A model generated the notes under the pieces. It worked only from the letters and a program-made list of their open reading frames with translations. It was not told where the DNA came from and made no database searches. Made by a program: the position numbers and the translations under genes. This document shows positions 36,000 through 45,600 of a stretch of DNA of 64,000 nucleotides, piece by piece (position 1 is the first letter of the stretch; each line of letters opens with the position of its first letter). This stretch comes from Rathayibacter sp. VKM Ac-2857 (GTDB lineage: Bacteria > Actinomycetota > Actinomycetes > Actinomycetales > Microbacteriaceae), in the NCBI RefSeq assembly GCF_013205025.1, contig NZ_JABMLE010000001.1:930001-994000 (forward strand), given 5' to 3'.

Positions 36000-36764
36000 A
36001 TGCGGAGGACGATCGACCTGAACGCCGACCTCGGTGAGGGCTTCGGCGTGTGGTCGCTCGGCGACGACGACGCGATGCTCCGGATCGTCACGAGCGCCAA
36101 CGTCGCCTGCGGTTTCCACGCCGGTGACCCCTCGATCATGCTCGCCACCTGCCGCACCGCCGCCGAGCGCGGCGTGGCGATCGGCGCCCACGTCGCCTAC
36201 CGCGACCTCGCCGGCTTCGGCCGCCGCGACCTGCCCGTCGACCCGGCCGAGCTGCACGCCGACGTCGTCTACCAGCTCGGCGCCCTGCAGGCGGTCGCGC
36301 GGGCCGCCGGCACGGAGGTGCGCTACGTGAAGCCGCACGGCGCCCTCTACAACCGCATCGTCCACGACGAGCAGCAGGCGGAGGCGGTGGTCGGCGCGAT
36401 CCGAGATGCGGCCCCCGGACTCCCCCTCCTCGGGCTCGCCTCCTCCGCCGTCGAGCGCGCCGCGGCGAGCGCCGGCCTGCCGTTCCTGCGCGAGGCCTTC
36501 GTCGACCGCGGCTACCGCGCCGACGGCTCACTGGTGCCCCGCGGCGAACCGGGGGATCTCCTGACAGACCCGGCGGCCGTCGCCGCCCGCGCCGTCCGCA
36601 TGGTCCTCGAGGGGAGAGTGACCGCGGCCTCCGGCGAGGACCTGCGCCTCGCCGTCGACTCCCTCTGCGTGCACGGCGACACCCCGGGCGCCGTCGCGAT
36701 GGCGGAGGCCGTGCGCGCCGCACTCGCGGAGGCGGGCGTCGCCCTGGCGAGCGCCGCGCCGTGA
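36000..36764 (+). CDS. pxpA: 5-oxoprolinase subunit A (LamB/YcsF family)
   Basis: Part of the ATP-dependent PxpABC enzyme that opens 5-oxoproline (pyroglutamate) to glutamate. The 254 residues begin with the family signature DLNADLGEGFG, followed by NVACGFHAGDP, GAHVAYRDLAGFGRR and VKPHGALYNRI. The ATG has GGAGG directly upstream. It overlaps pxpB in GTGA and is the first of three tightly linked genes. Confidence 0.95.
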   Translation: MRRTIDLNADLGEGFGVWSLGDDDAMLRIVTSANVACGFHAGDPSIMLATCRTAAERGVAIGAHVAYRDLAGFGRRDLPVDPAELHADVVYQLGALQAVARAAGTEVRYVKPHGALYNRIVHDEQQAEAVVGAIRDAAPGLPLLGLASSAVERAAASAGLPFLREAFVDRGYRADGSLVPRGEPGDLLTDPAAVAARAVRMVLEGRVTAASGEDLRLAVDSLCVHGDTPGAVAMAEAVRAALAEAGVALASAAP

Positions 36765-37387
36765 TCCCGGTGCGCCTGCTGCCCTCGGGCGACCGTGCCG
36801 TCCTGGCCGAGGTCGACGGCCTCGACGAGGCGCTCGCGCTGGCAGCGGCGCTCGACCGATTCCGCCCCGCCGGCGTCCTCGACCTGGTCCCCGCCGCGCA
36901 GACCGTCCTCGTCGTGCTGGACAGCGCACTGCCGGTTGCCGAGGCGTCCCGCTGGATCACGCGGACGGCGTCCGCCACGGACCCCGCCGGCCCGGCCGCG
37001 ATCGGCCGACGGCACGAGATCACCGTCCGCTACGACGGCGCCGACCTCGCCGAGACGGCGAGCGCCCTCGGCTGGAGTACCGCCGAGCTGATCCACCGCC
37101 ACACGACGACCCCGTGGCGCGCGGCCTTCGGCGGCTTCGCCCCCGGCTTCGCCTATCTCGTCGCGCTCGCCCCCTGGCCGGAGGTGGCCCGCCGTGCCGA
37201 GCCGCGCACCGGCGTCCCCGCCGGAGCGGTCGCTCTCGCAGCCGGCTACTCCGGCGTCTACCCGCGCGCCTCCCCCGGCGGCTGGCAGCTGATCGGCTCG
37301 ACCGACACCGTCCTCTGGGACACCGAGCGCCTGCCGCCCGCCCTGCTCGCCCCCGGCGACGAAGTCCGCTTCCTGGCGCTGCCGTGA
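36761..37387 (+). CDS. pxpB: 5-oxoprolinase subunit B (KipI family)
   Basis: A 208-residue partner of PxpA and PxpC. The KipI-type domain includes LLPSGDRAVLAEV at the start, IHRHTTTPWRAAFGGFAPGF with the conserved Gly-Phe-Pro-like turn, and GSVAL-type C-terminal segments here reading GAVALAAGYSGVYPRASPG. The start is a GTG in a 4-base overlap with pxpA, and the end overlaps pxpC the same way. Older names call it an allophanate-hydrolase-like or KipI protein, but the full trio supports oxoprolinase. Confidence 0.92.
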   Translation: MIPVRLLPSGDRAVLAEVDGLDEALALAAALDRFRPAGVLDLVPAAQTVLVVLDSALPVAEASRWITRTASATDPAGPAAIGRRHEITVRYDGADLAETASALGWSTAELIHRHTTTPWRAAFGGFAPGFAYLVALAPWPEVARRAEPRTGVPAGAVALAAGYSGVYPRASPGGWQLIGSTDTVLWDTERLPPALLAPGDEVRFLALP

Positions 37388-38229
37388 GCCTACGCATCCT
37401 CGACCCCGGCCCGCTCGCCCTCGTCGAGGACGAAGGCCGCCCCGGCCACGCCGCCGTCGGCGTCGGCCCCTCCGGCGCGATGGACCGCGGCGCCCTCCGC
37501 CTCGCGAACCGCCTGCTCGGCAACGCCCGGGACGCGGCCGCCCTCGAACTGCTCGGCGCCGGCTTCACCGCCCGCTTCGAGACCGCCGCCTGGATCAGCC
37601 TCACCGGCGCCGCCGGAGCCGCGACCCTCGACGGCGCAGCCCTCGCCCGAGTCCTGCCGACACTCGCGCCCGCGGGTTCGATCCTGCGACTCGGCCCCCT
37701 GACGGCGGGCCTGCGCCGCACCCTCGGCATCCGCGGCGGCATCGACGCGCCACCCGTCCTCGGCTCCCGCTCCCGCGACACCCTCTCCGCCCTCGGTCCG
37801 GCCCCCCTCCGCCCCGGCGACCTGCTCGCCGTCGGCTCCCCCGCCGGCGAGGTCCTCCACCCCGACTGGTGGCCCTTCGACCCACCGCAGGACCCGGTCC
37901 TGCGCATCCACCCCGGCCCCCGCCTCGACCTCCTGCCCCCCGGCACGTGGCAGCGCCTCCTCACCGGCCCCTGGCACCTGAGCCCCTCCGCCGACCGCAT
38001 CGGCCTCCGCCTCGCCGGCACCCCCCTCCCCACAGGCGACACCCCCGAGCTCCCCAGCGAGGGCCTCGTCCACGGCTCGATCCAGCTCCCGCCCTCAGGC
38101 CTCCCCGTCCTCTTCGGCCCCGACCATCCCACAACGGGCGGCTACCCCGTCCTCGCCGTCGTCACTTCGCCCTCCCTCGACACCCTGGCCCACCTGACCC
38201 CCGGCGACGAGGTCCACTTCCACTCCTGA
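37384..38229 (+). CDS. pxpC: 5-oxoprolinase subunit C (KipA family)
   Basis: A 281-residue biotin-independent carboxyltransferase-like subunit. Typical features are VEDEGRPGHAAVGVGPSGAMD near the start (quoted as VEDEGRPGHAAVGVG and PSGAMD), ANRLLGNARDAAALEL, and the GYPVLAVV and PGDEVHFH end motifs. GTG start overlapping pxpB by 4 bases. The plus strand of this gene and of the adjoining 3' end of folD has an unusual number of C runs (CCC, CTC codons) compared with galTK. Confidence 0.92.
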   Translation: MSLRILDPGPLALVEDEGRPGHAAVGVGPSGAMDRGALRLANRLLGNARDAAALELLGAGFTARFETAAWISLTGAAGAATLDGAALARVLPTLAPAGSILRLGPLTAGLRRTLGIRGGIDAPPVLGSRSRDTLSALGPAPLRPGDLLAVGSPAGEVLHPDWWPFDPPQDPVLRIHPGPRLDLLPPGTWQRLLTGPWHLSPSADRIGLRLAGTPLPTGDTPELPSEGLVHGSIQLPPSGLPVLFGPDHPTTGGYPVLAVVTSPSLDTLAHLTPGDEVHFHS

Positions 38230-38361
38230 CCCCCGAGGTCCGCCCACACCTCTGGTCCCTTCAACCCGGACTCCGCACCGCGCCGCCCGCAGGGCGCGCC
38301 CCCTCTGCCGTCCGTCGCCCCTCCCACCGTCAGAACGCCAGCAGCAAGGAGCCCCGACGAC

Positions 38362-39246
38362 TCACGAGCGAAGAGCCCGCTCCGCCGCCCCCACCACGTT
38401 GTGGATCAGCATCGCCCGCGTCATCGGCCCGACTCCGCCCGGCACCGGCGACAGCCACCCCGCGACCTCGGCCACCCCGGGAGCGACGTCGCCCGTCAGC
38501 TTCGCCTTCCCCGTCTCCGGATTCTCGACCCGCGTGATCCCCACATCGAGCACCGCCGCCCCCGGCTTCACCCAGTCCGCCGCGATCAGCCCCGGAACGC
38601 CCACGGCCGCGACCACGATGTCCGCCCGCCGCACCTCCGCAGCGAGATCCGTGGTCCGCGAGTGCGTCAGCGTCACCGTCGCATCGAGCCCCTTGCGCGT
38701 CAGCAGCAGCCCGAGCGGCCGCCCGACCGTGAGACCGCGCCCGACGACGACGACGTGCTTCCCCGAGATCGGGATCTCGTAGCGCTTCAGCATCTCGACG
38801 ATGCCGTTCGGCGTGCAGGGCAGCGGGCTGTCGAGCTCGCCCTCGACCCCCAGCACCAGTCGGCCGAGATTCGTCGGGTGCAGCCCGTCGGCGTCCTTGT
38901 CCGGATCCATCAGCTCGAGCATCGCGTTCTCGTCGATGCCCTTCGGCAGCGGCAGCTGGATGATGTAGCCGGTCACCGAGTCCGACTCGTTGAGCTGCCG
39001 GATCGCCGCGCGGATGTCCTCGGCCGACGCCGTGGCCGGCAGATCGACGCGGATCGACTCGATCCCCACCTCCGCGCAGTCGCGGTGCTTGCCCGCGACG
39101 TAGGAGCGCGAGGCCGGGTCGTCGCCGACCAGCAGCGTGCCGAGCCCGGGCACGACGCCCTTCTCGCGCAGCACCGCCACGCGCTCGGCGATCTCCGCCT
39201 TGACCGTCGCGGCGGTCGCGACGCCGTCGAGTACCTGTGCCGTCAT
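38362..39246 (-). CDS. folD: Methylene-THF dehydrogenase/cyclohydrolase
   Basis: Bifunctional enzyme linking 5,10-methylene-THF and 10-formyl-THF. The 294 residues show the catalytic Lys region [17 protein letters not shown], the signature [27 protein letters not shown] and [14 protein letters not shown] at the end. ATG at 39246. It lies downstream of glyA on the same strand with 125 bases between, so it may be partly under the same riboswitch. Confidence 0.96.
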   Translation of the reverse strand: MTAQVLDGVATAATVKAEIAERVAVLREKGVVPGLGTLLVGDDPASRSYVAGKHRDCAEVGIESIRVDLPATASAEDIRAAIRQLNESDSVTGYIIQLPLPKGIDENAMLELMDPDKDADGLHPTNLGRLVLGVEGELDSPLPCTPNGIVEMLKRYEIPISGKHVVVVGRGLTVGRPLGLLLTRKGLDATVTLTHSRTTDLAAEVRRADIVVAAVGVPGLIAADWVKPGAAVLDVGITRVENPETGKAKLTGDVAPGVAEVAGWLSPVPGGVGPMTRAMLIHNVVGAAERALRS

Positions 39247-39371
39247 CGTGGAACTCCTCGTTCGTCGGCGCTCCCGCGCCTGTCGTGCAGTAGCGCTCGG
39301 CCGGGTCCGGAGGCGCGCTCGGCGCTCCCGACCCCGCCGAGCGCGGTGACGCCCGGAAGGGGCGGTGCGGC

Positions 39372-40673
39372 CTACAGCCCCGGGTAGAGCGGGAAGTCGT
39401 CCGTGAGCCCCTTGACCCGGGCGCGCAGCGCCTCGAGGTCGGCCGAGGGCTTGAGCGCCTCCGCGATCACGTCGGCCACGACAGTGAACTCGGCGTCGCC
39501 GAAGCCGCGGGTCGCGAGCGCCGGCGTGCCGATCCGCAGGCCCGAGGTGACCATCGGCGGGCGCGGGTCGAACGGCACCGCGTTGCGGTTGACCGTGATG
39601 CCGACCTCGTGCAGGCGGTCCTCCGCCTGCTTGCCGTCGAGCGGGGAGTTCCGGAGGTCGGCGAGCACGAGGTGCACGTCGGTGCCGCCGGTGAGCACGT
39701 CGATGCCCTCCGCCTTCGAGTCGGCGGCCGTCAGGCGCTCGGCGAGGATCTGCGCGCCGCGGATGGTCCGCGCCTGGCGGTCGGCGAACTCCTGCTCCCC
39801 AGCGAGCTTGAACGCGGTGGCCTTGGCGGCGATGACGTGCATGAGCGGCCCGCCCTGCTGGCCCGGGAAGACGGCGGAGTTGAGCTTCTTGGCGTACTCC
39901 TGCTTCGCGAGGATGAGACCGGAGCGCGGGCCCGCGAGAGTCTTGTGCACGGTCGTGGTCACCACGTCGGCGTGCGGGACGGGCGAGGGGTGCAGGCCCG
40001 CGGCGACGAGTCCGGCGAAGTGGGCCATGTCGACCCAGAGCTTGGCGCCGACCTCGTCGGCGATCGCGCGGAACGCCTCGAAGTCGAGGTGGCGCGGGTA
40101 GGCCGACCAGCCGGCGATGAGGACCTGCGGGCGGACCTCGAGGGCCTTCTCGCGGACCGCGTCCATGTCGATGCGGAAGGTCTGCGGGTCGACTCCGTAC
40201 GCCGTGGCGTTGTAGAGCTTGCCCGAGAAGTTGAGCTTCATCCCGTGGGTGAGGTGACCGCCGTGCGCGAGCTCGAGGCCGAGGATGGTGTCGCCGGGCT
40301 GGACGAGGGCGGCGAGCGCCGCCGCGTTGGCCGTTGCGCCGGAGTGCGGCTGCACGTTCGCGAACTCGGCGCCGAAGAGGGCCTTCGCGCGGTCGATCGC
40401 GAGCTGCTCGGCGACGTCGACGTACTCGCAGCCGCCGTAGTAGCGGCGGCCGGGGTAGCCCTCGGCGTACTTGTTGGTGAGGACCGAGCCCTGCGACTCG
40501 AGGATCGCGCGCGGCACGAAGTTCTCGCTCGCGATCATCTCGAGGTAGCCGCGCTGGCGGTCGAGCTCCTGCTGCAGGACGGCGGCGATCTCGGGATCGA
40601 CGACGGAGACGGGCTCGTTGAACGAGGCCGAGACACCGGTGCTGGCGGTGCTCGAGGCGGGAGAAGAGGACAC
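39372..40673 (-). CDS. glyA: Serine hydroxymethyltransferase
   Basis: PLP enzyme converting serine and THF to glycine and methylene-THF. The 433 residues include [19 protein letters not shown], the glycine-rich region [16 protein letters not shown], and the PLP Lys in [15 protein letters not shown]. An N-terminal Ser/Ala-rich extension of about 25 residues precedes the conserved part. The GTG start has AAGGAG 6 bases upstream. The long leader (about 200 bases) holds a ZTP riboswitch, so expression should rise when purine synthesis lacks formyl-folate. Confidence 0.97.
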   Translation of the reverse strand: MSSSPASSTASTGVSASFNEPVSVVDPEIAAVLQQELDRQRGYLEMIASENFVPRAILESQGSVLTNKYAEGYPGRRYYGGCEYVDVAEQLAIDRAKALFGAEFANVQPHSGATANAAALAALVQPGDTILGLELAHGGHLTHGMKLNFSGKLYNATAYGVDPQTFRIDMDAVREKALEVRPQVLIAGWSAYPRHLDFEAFRAIADEVGAKLWVDMAHFAGLVAAGLHPSPVPHADVVTTTVHKTLAGPRSGLILAKQEYAKKLNSAVFPGQQGGPLMHVIAAKATAFKLAGEQEFADRQARTIRGAQILAERLTAADSKAEGIDVLTGGTDVHLVLADLRNSPLDGKQAEDRLHEVGITVNRNAVPFDPRPPMVTSGLRIGTPALATRGFGDAEFTVVADVIAEALKPSADLEALRARVKGLTDDFPLYPGL

Positions 40674-40754
40674 GGGCGCTCCTTGGCTGCGAAACGGATG
40701 GCGTCCGCGAGGCGACGAGGCACGCTCGGGCACGCAGAACAACGGTATCCGTTC

Positions 40755-40851
40755 CGGCCCAGGCGAGCGGCAGGAAAAGTGTCCGGAAGAGGTCTCCGGA
40801 GAGGGTGCCGCTCCCTGATGGTCACCCATCCGAACGCCAGTCGCGACGCGG
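40755..40851 (-). ncRNA. ZTP (ZMP) riboswitch in the glyA leader
   Basis: On the minus strand the leader reads CGCGACTGGCG, then a hairpin GATGG GTGA CCATC, then AGGGAGCGGCA, a variable stretch, and TGCCGCTCGCCTGGGC. These are the conserved pieces of the pfl/ZTP riboswitch in the right order, including the CUGGGC-type end. A possible -10 (TACACT) sits about 15 bases before it. After the aptamer, AACGGAT can pair with ATCCGTT just ahead of the ribosome site, a plausible expression platform. Confidence 0.87.
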
Positions 40852-40886
40852 CCAGTGTAGCAACGGACGGCCGATATCCTGAGCGG

Positions 40887-41810
40887 ATGCAGACCGACTC
40901 CGCCGCGCCCGCTTCCGACCGCACCGCCGCCGCTGCGGCGATCGGCGGCTCCGACGGCGGTCCGGGCAACCACTGGACGCTCACCTTCGCCTGCCCCGAC
41001 CTGCCCGGCATCGTGCACGCGGTCTCGGGAGCGGTGGTCCAGGCCCGCGGCAACATCACCGAGAGCCAGCAGTTCTCCAGCGCCGACACCGGGCGGTTCT
41101 TCATGCGCCTGCAGGTGCAGTCGCCCGTCACCCGCGACGAGTTCGAGCGGGCGCTGCTCCCGGTCACCGAGCACTACGGCATGACCTGGCGGCTCGACGT
41201 CGTCGGCCGCCCGCTGCGCACGCTCCTGCTCGCCTCGACCGCGGGGCACTGCGTGAACGACCTGCTCTTCCGCCAGCGCGCCGGGCAGCTCGCCATCGAC
41301 GTCCCGCTGATCCTGTCCAACCACGGCACACTCGAGGACCTGGCCGGCTTCTACGGGGTGCCGTTCGAGTCGCGCGCCGTCACCTCGCCCGAGACCAAGC
41401 GCGCCTTCGAGGAGCGCGTCGTCGAGGTCGTCGAGGAGCACGACGTCGAGCTCGTCGTCCTCGCTCGCTACATGCAGATCCTCTCCCCCGAGCTCTGCGC
41501 GCGCCTGGCCGGCCGCGCGATCAACATCCACCACTCCTTCCTGCCCGGCTTCAAGGGCGCGAACCCCTACAAGCAGGCGCACGCCCGCGGGGTGAAGCTG
41601 ATCGGCGCGACCGCGCACTTCGTGACGAGCGACCTCGACGAGGGCCCGATCATCGAGCAGAACGTGGTGCGGGTGGATCACTCGCACTCCCCCGCGCAGC
41701 TGGTGGCGATCGGGCAGGACGAGGAGAGCCGAACGCTCACCCAGGCCGTGAAGTGGTTCGCGGAGGACCGCGTGCTCCTGGACGGCGCCCGCACCATCAT
41801 CTTCCACTGA
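40887..41810 (+). CDS. purU: Formyltetrahydrofolate deformylase
   Basis: Hydrolyses 10-formyl-THF to formate and THF, balancing one-carbon units. The 307 residues have an N-terminal ACT domain (about 28-105, [20 protein letters not shown]) and a formyltransferase-like domain with the active-site region [16 protein letters not shown] and the His/Asp motif [17 protein letters not shown]. The first 25 residues are Ala-rich. The ATG at 40887 follows a weak site. It is divergent from glyA, sharing the control region that holds the riboswitch. Confidence 0.95.
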   Translation: MQTDSAAPASDRTAAAAAIGGSDGGPGNHWTLTFACPDLPGIVHAVSGAVVQARGNITESQQFSSADTGRFFMRLQVQSPVTRDEFERALLPVTEHYGMTWRLDVVGRPLRTLLLASTAGHCVNDLLFRQRAGQLAIDVPLILSNHGTLEDLAGFYGVPFESRAVTSPETKRAFEERVVEVVEEHDVELVVLARYMQILSPELCARLAGRAINIHHSFLPGFKGANPYKQAHARGVKLIGATAHFVTSDLDEGPIIEQNVVRVDHSHSPAQLVAIGQDEESRTLTQAVKWFAEDRVLLDGARTIIFH

Positions 41811-41820
41811 CCCCGCGCCG

Positions 41821-41871
41821 CTCCCGCCCGCGGCGTCGAGTCGCCCGGAACGGCTGCTCGGCGGGCGGGAG
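41821..41871 (+). terminator. Possible terminator after purU
   Basis: CTCCCGCCCG (41821-41830) and CGGGCGGGAG (41862-41871) are perfect 10-bp complements with a 31-base loop, starting 11 bases after the purU stop. The large loop makes it a weak call. Confidence 0.4.
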
Positions 41872-41909
41872 AACGAGCCCTCTCGGGCGAGTCACCGCGG
41901 GCGGATACG

Positions 41910-42287
41910 ATGGTCCGCGTGAATCGAGCGACAGCGGGCAGAGCACGGACCGATCCGAAGGTCGGGCCGAACGACGTGCTGCGCCTCGTCCTCGAGCTGT
42001 TCGCGTTCGTCAGCCTCGGGCTGTGGGGCTTCCTGTCCTTCGACCTGCCGTGGAGCATCGTCTTCGGCGTCGGCGCCCCGGTGCTGGCGATCCTGCTCTG
42101 GGCGCTGTTCCTCTCGCCCCGCGCGGTGCTCGCGATCGACGTCTACGGCCGCTCGCTGATCGAGCTGCTGATCATGGGCGCCGCCGCCCTCGCCTGGCTC
42201 GACCTCGGCCAGCCGATCGTCGCGATCGTCTTCGGCGTCGTCGCCGTGGTGTCCGGCGTGATCTCCGGACGCCGCTCGCTGAGCTGA
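41910..42287 (+). CDS. YrdB-like (DUF2568) membrane protein
   Basis: A 125-residue protein with a basic N-terminus and four membrane helices (about 28-45, 47-67, 72-88 and 90-115). The pattern LRLVLELFAFVSLGLWGF near the start matches YrdB/DUF2568 proteins of unknown function. Either ATG at 41910 or GTG at 41919 may start it. It is followed by a repeat-rich gap. Confidence 0.75.
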   Translation: MVRVNRATAGRARTDPKVGPNDVLRLVLELFAFVSLGLWGFLSFDLPWSIVFGVGAPVLAILLWALFLSPRAVLAIDVYGRSLIELLIMGAAALAWLDLGQPIVAIVFGVVAVVSGVISGRRSLS

Positions 42288-42307
42288 CGGCGCGGAGCGA
42301 GCCGGCC

Positions 42308-42371
42308 CTGCTGATCGAGCGGCCCGCGCAGCGGGCGCCCCTTGCTGATCGCGGAGCCCGCGGAGCGGGCA
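42308..42371. repeat. Two degenerate reverse half-copies of the dispersed repeat
   Basis: CTGCTGATCGAGCGGCCCGC (from 42308) and TTGCTGATCGCGGAGCCCGC (from 42342) resemble the reverse copy at 42375 but lack the CGTATCGAGATCC end. They look like decayed or partial duplications. Confidence 0.7.
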
Positions 42372-42374
42372 CCT

Positions 42375-42502
42375 CATGCTGATCGAGTAGCCCGCGCAGC
42401 GGGCGTATCGAGATCCACCACCGTCAGAACCCGAGCCTGCAGACCACCCTGCTGGCAACGGAGGGTCTCGATACGCCCCTCCGGGGCTACTCGACCAGCA
42501 TG
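42375..42502. repeat. Composite repeat element, copy 2 (128 bp)
   Basis: Reverse arm 42375-42416 and forward arm 42464-42502 enclose a core with CGTCAGAACCCGAGCCTGCA and CTGCTGGCAACGG. It closely matches copy 1 at 34114 in arms, length and core. It lies in the 369-bp gap between the DUF2568 gene and the convergent subtilase gene. Confidence 0.92.
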
Positions 42503-42539
42503 CAGGGGCGCTGCGGCTCAGCAGACGACGGCGTCCCAC

Positions 42540-42581
42540 CCTGCTGATCGAGTAGCCCGCGCAGCGGGCGTATCGAGATCC
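42540..42581 (-). repeat. Dispersed palindromic repeat, reverse copy
   Basis: TGCTGATCGAGTAGCCCGCG, then CAGCGGGCGTATCGAGATCC, is a full reverse copy 38 bases beyond the composite element. The subtilase stop codon is about 75 bases further on. Confidence 0.9.
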
Positions 42582-42656
42582 CGGTGCGACGAGCGACGGC
42601 CGCCCCGCCGCCCCCGGAGGGGCGAGCGGGACGGCCGTGGCGACGGGTGGCGGAGG

Positions 42657-45600
42657 CTACTCCGCCGCGCCCGCCTCACGCTGCGCGAGCGCGCGGCGAC
42701 GCAGACCCGTCAGCACGGCTCCGGCGCCGATCAGCGCCAGGGCGCCGGCTCCCAGCAGTCCGCCGCCGAAACCGGTGGACGGCAGGCCGCCCGAGCCGTG
42801 GCCGGGCGCGCCCGGTCCGGCGGTGGGCGTCGAGGTCGGCGCGGGAGGCGCGGTCGGTCCGGCAGTCGGCGTTCCGGTCGGAGCCGGCGTCGCCGTCGGT
42901 CCCGCCGTCGGCGTCGCGGTCGGCTCGGCCGTCGGTCCGGCGGTCGGCGTCCCGGTCGGAGCCGGCGTCGCCGCCTCCGTCACGTCCACGCTGACCAGGG
43001 TCGCGAGACCCGAGTCGGCGTAGGCGATGCTGCCGAGGTACTGCGCCGGGCCGGCGAGGCCGGTCCACGAGACGGAGTAGCTCGTCGGCTGGCCCAGGAC
43101 GGCGTCGACGGTCTCGGGCGCGGTGCTCAGCGAGCCCACGCCACCCTCCGCCGCGATGAGGAAGGTCCGGAGGTCGAAGGTCGCCTCCGGCTCCGCGCCC
43201 ACCGCGTAGATGTCCGCCGAGAGCAGGTAGCTGCCGGCCTCGGGGGCGGCCAGGTCGACCCGCTCGTCGGCCGAGCCCGTCGCGCTGGCCGCCACGGCGA
43301 CCGGCTTCCCGTCGACGATCCGCGAGACCGTCAGGTCGAGGTCGGCGGTGTCGTCGAGCGAGTCGAGGTCGAACCGGGCGAACTCGGTGCCCTCGGGGAC
43401 GGTGACGGTCGTCTCGAACGTCTCGCCCTCGGGCAACGTGCCGGTGTGGCCGTCGGCCGCGGTCGCGTCCTCGGCGAGCACGCCCACCGCGAGACCGCTC
43501 GGCGTCAGCGGCAGGGCGCCGTCGATGCCGGGGACGATCTCGACGCTCGTCGAGCCGGTCGAACCGGAGCCCGACACCTCGTACGGCGCGTCGAGCAGGA
43601 CGGGGCGCACGGCCACGGGGCTGCGCACCTCGTGCTCGGCGCTCGACCAGGTGAGGTAGCCGGTCGCGAACTCGGCGAGCTCGGCGTCCGTCCTCGTGAA
43701 GGTCACCGTGTACTCGGCGGTCTGGCCCGCCCCCGTGAAGGAGAGCGTCGACGGCGAGACGACGGCGTCGACTCCCGGGATGTCGAGGGCGGCGGTGTAG
43801 CTGCCGGCCTCGGTCGAGGTCACCGTGCGGGTGACCGTCTGGGTCCCGGCCAGGGCGCCGATCGCGATCGAGGCCTGGTTGAGGTCGGACGGGTCGATCG
43901 CCTCGACCGCCTCGAGCTCGGGGTCGGCGAAGACGTAGCCGGCGCCCTTGAGGAACGCGATCCAGTCGCTCGTGCCGCTCTCGTAGAGCAGTCCGGGGTC
44001 GAGGAACGCGGTCGGGTCGACGTGCCCGGCGCCCTGCGCGAAGACGTCCTCGGACGCGGCGCCCGACTGGTCGACGCTGTCGTAGGAGGTCGTCATCATC
44101 GCCGACTTGACCGCGGACGGCGAGGCGTTCGGGGTCGTGCCGAGGATGAGGGCGGCGAGGCCCGCGATGTGCGGGGAGGACATCGACGTGCCGGACTCGA
44201 ACGCGAAGGCGGGGTCGTCGCCCTCGGCGTTGAAGCTGTCGGCGAGGATCGCGACGCCGGGCGCCGTGAGGTCGGGCTTGAGCACGTCCGTGCCGTCCGC
44301 CTCGGCGGGACCGCGCGAGGAGAAGCCCGCGACCTGCGGCACCGGGATGTCGGTGCCGGTCGAGTTGCCCTCGGTCAGCGTGGCCGTCGCACCGGCGGTG
44401 CCGGCGTACGCGGTGATCGCGTCGTAGGCCTGCGAGTCGATCTGGATGCTCGGGACCGAGTGGTCGTCCACGTGCAGCGCGTTCGGGAACGGGTTCAGCA
44501 GCAGCATGCCGATGCCCCCGGCCCGCTCGACCTCGGCCGACTTGGAGACGCGCGCGGTGACGCCCGCGGTGCAGGCGACGATCGTCCCGGCGACCTTCGC
44601 CGCGTCGAGCGAGCCCGGCGCGCAGATGTCGGGGTCCTCGGTCCCGGCGACGACCACGTCGGCGCTGTTCACGAGCGGACCGGTGACGTCGTCGTGCACG
44701 CTGATCGATCCGCCCACGAAGGCCTGGCCGTCACCGAGGGTGGCGGTGGCGGTGTAGGTCGGGATCGAGGAGGCGGCGACCGTGGTGTACCAGGGCGAGG
44801 CGTGGTCGAGGGTCGAGACGCCGGGGCCGGAGTTGCCGGCCGAGGCGGCCACGAAGACACCCGCGGCCGCGGCGTTCAGGAACGCCTCGTCGTAGGGGGT
44901 CAGCGTCGAGACGGCGGAACCGCCGCCGATCGAGAAGTTGATCACGTCGACGCCGTCGGCGACCGCCGCGTTGATCGCGGCCAGAATGCCGCTGCCGGAG
45001 CAGTAGTCGTCGTCGTCGGTGCCGTTCACGTCGCCGTTCCAGCAGACCTTGTAGGCGGCGACCTTCGCGGCGGGCGCGACACCCGAGATGGTGCCGTAGT
45101 CGTAGCCGTCCACCGACGCCTCGACGCCGGCGTTGCCGGCCGCCGTGCTCGCGGTGTGCGAGCCGTGGCCGTCCGCGTCGCGCGGGGAGCGGTACTCGGG
45201 GTTGTCCGTCGAGCCGGCCTTCTCGTTCGCGCCGAGGAACCAGCGCGCGCCGATCAGCTTCTGGTTGCACTCGCCGCCGTCCCACTGCTCGGACGCGGCG
45301 AGGCCGGGCGAGCAGGAGCCGACGAAGGTGGTGCCGTCGGACTTGGCGTAGCTGACGGTCGTGCCGTCGGTGTAGGGAGCGGCACCCGCGGAGGTCGCGA
45401 GCGGAGCACCCGCGAACGACGGGTTCTCGGGCGCGATGCCGGAGTCGATGACTCCGACGACGATGCCCTCGCCCGCCTTCTCGACACCGCCGACGGTGTC
45501 CCAGACTCCGCCGTCGCCGTCCAGGCCGAGGAAGCTCGTGGACGACTCCTGACCGGTGTCGGGGACGGGGATGCCCGCGGCGGGGGCAGCGGCAGTGGGG

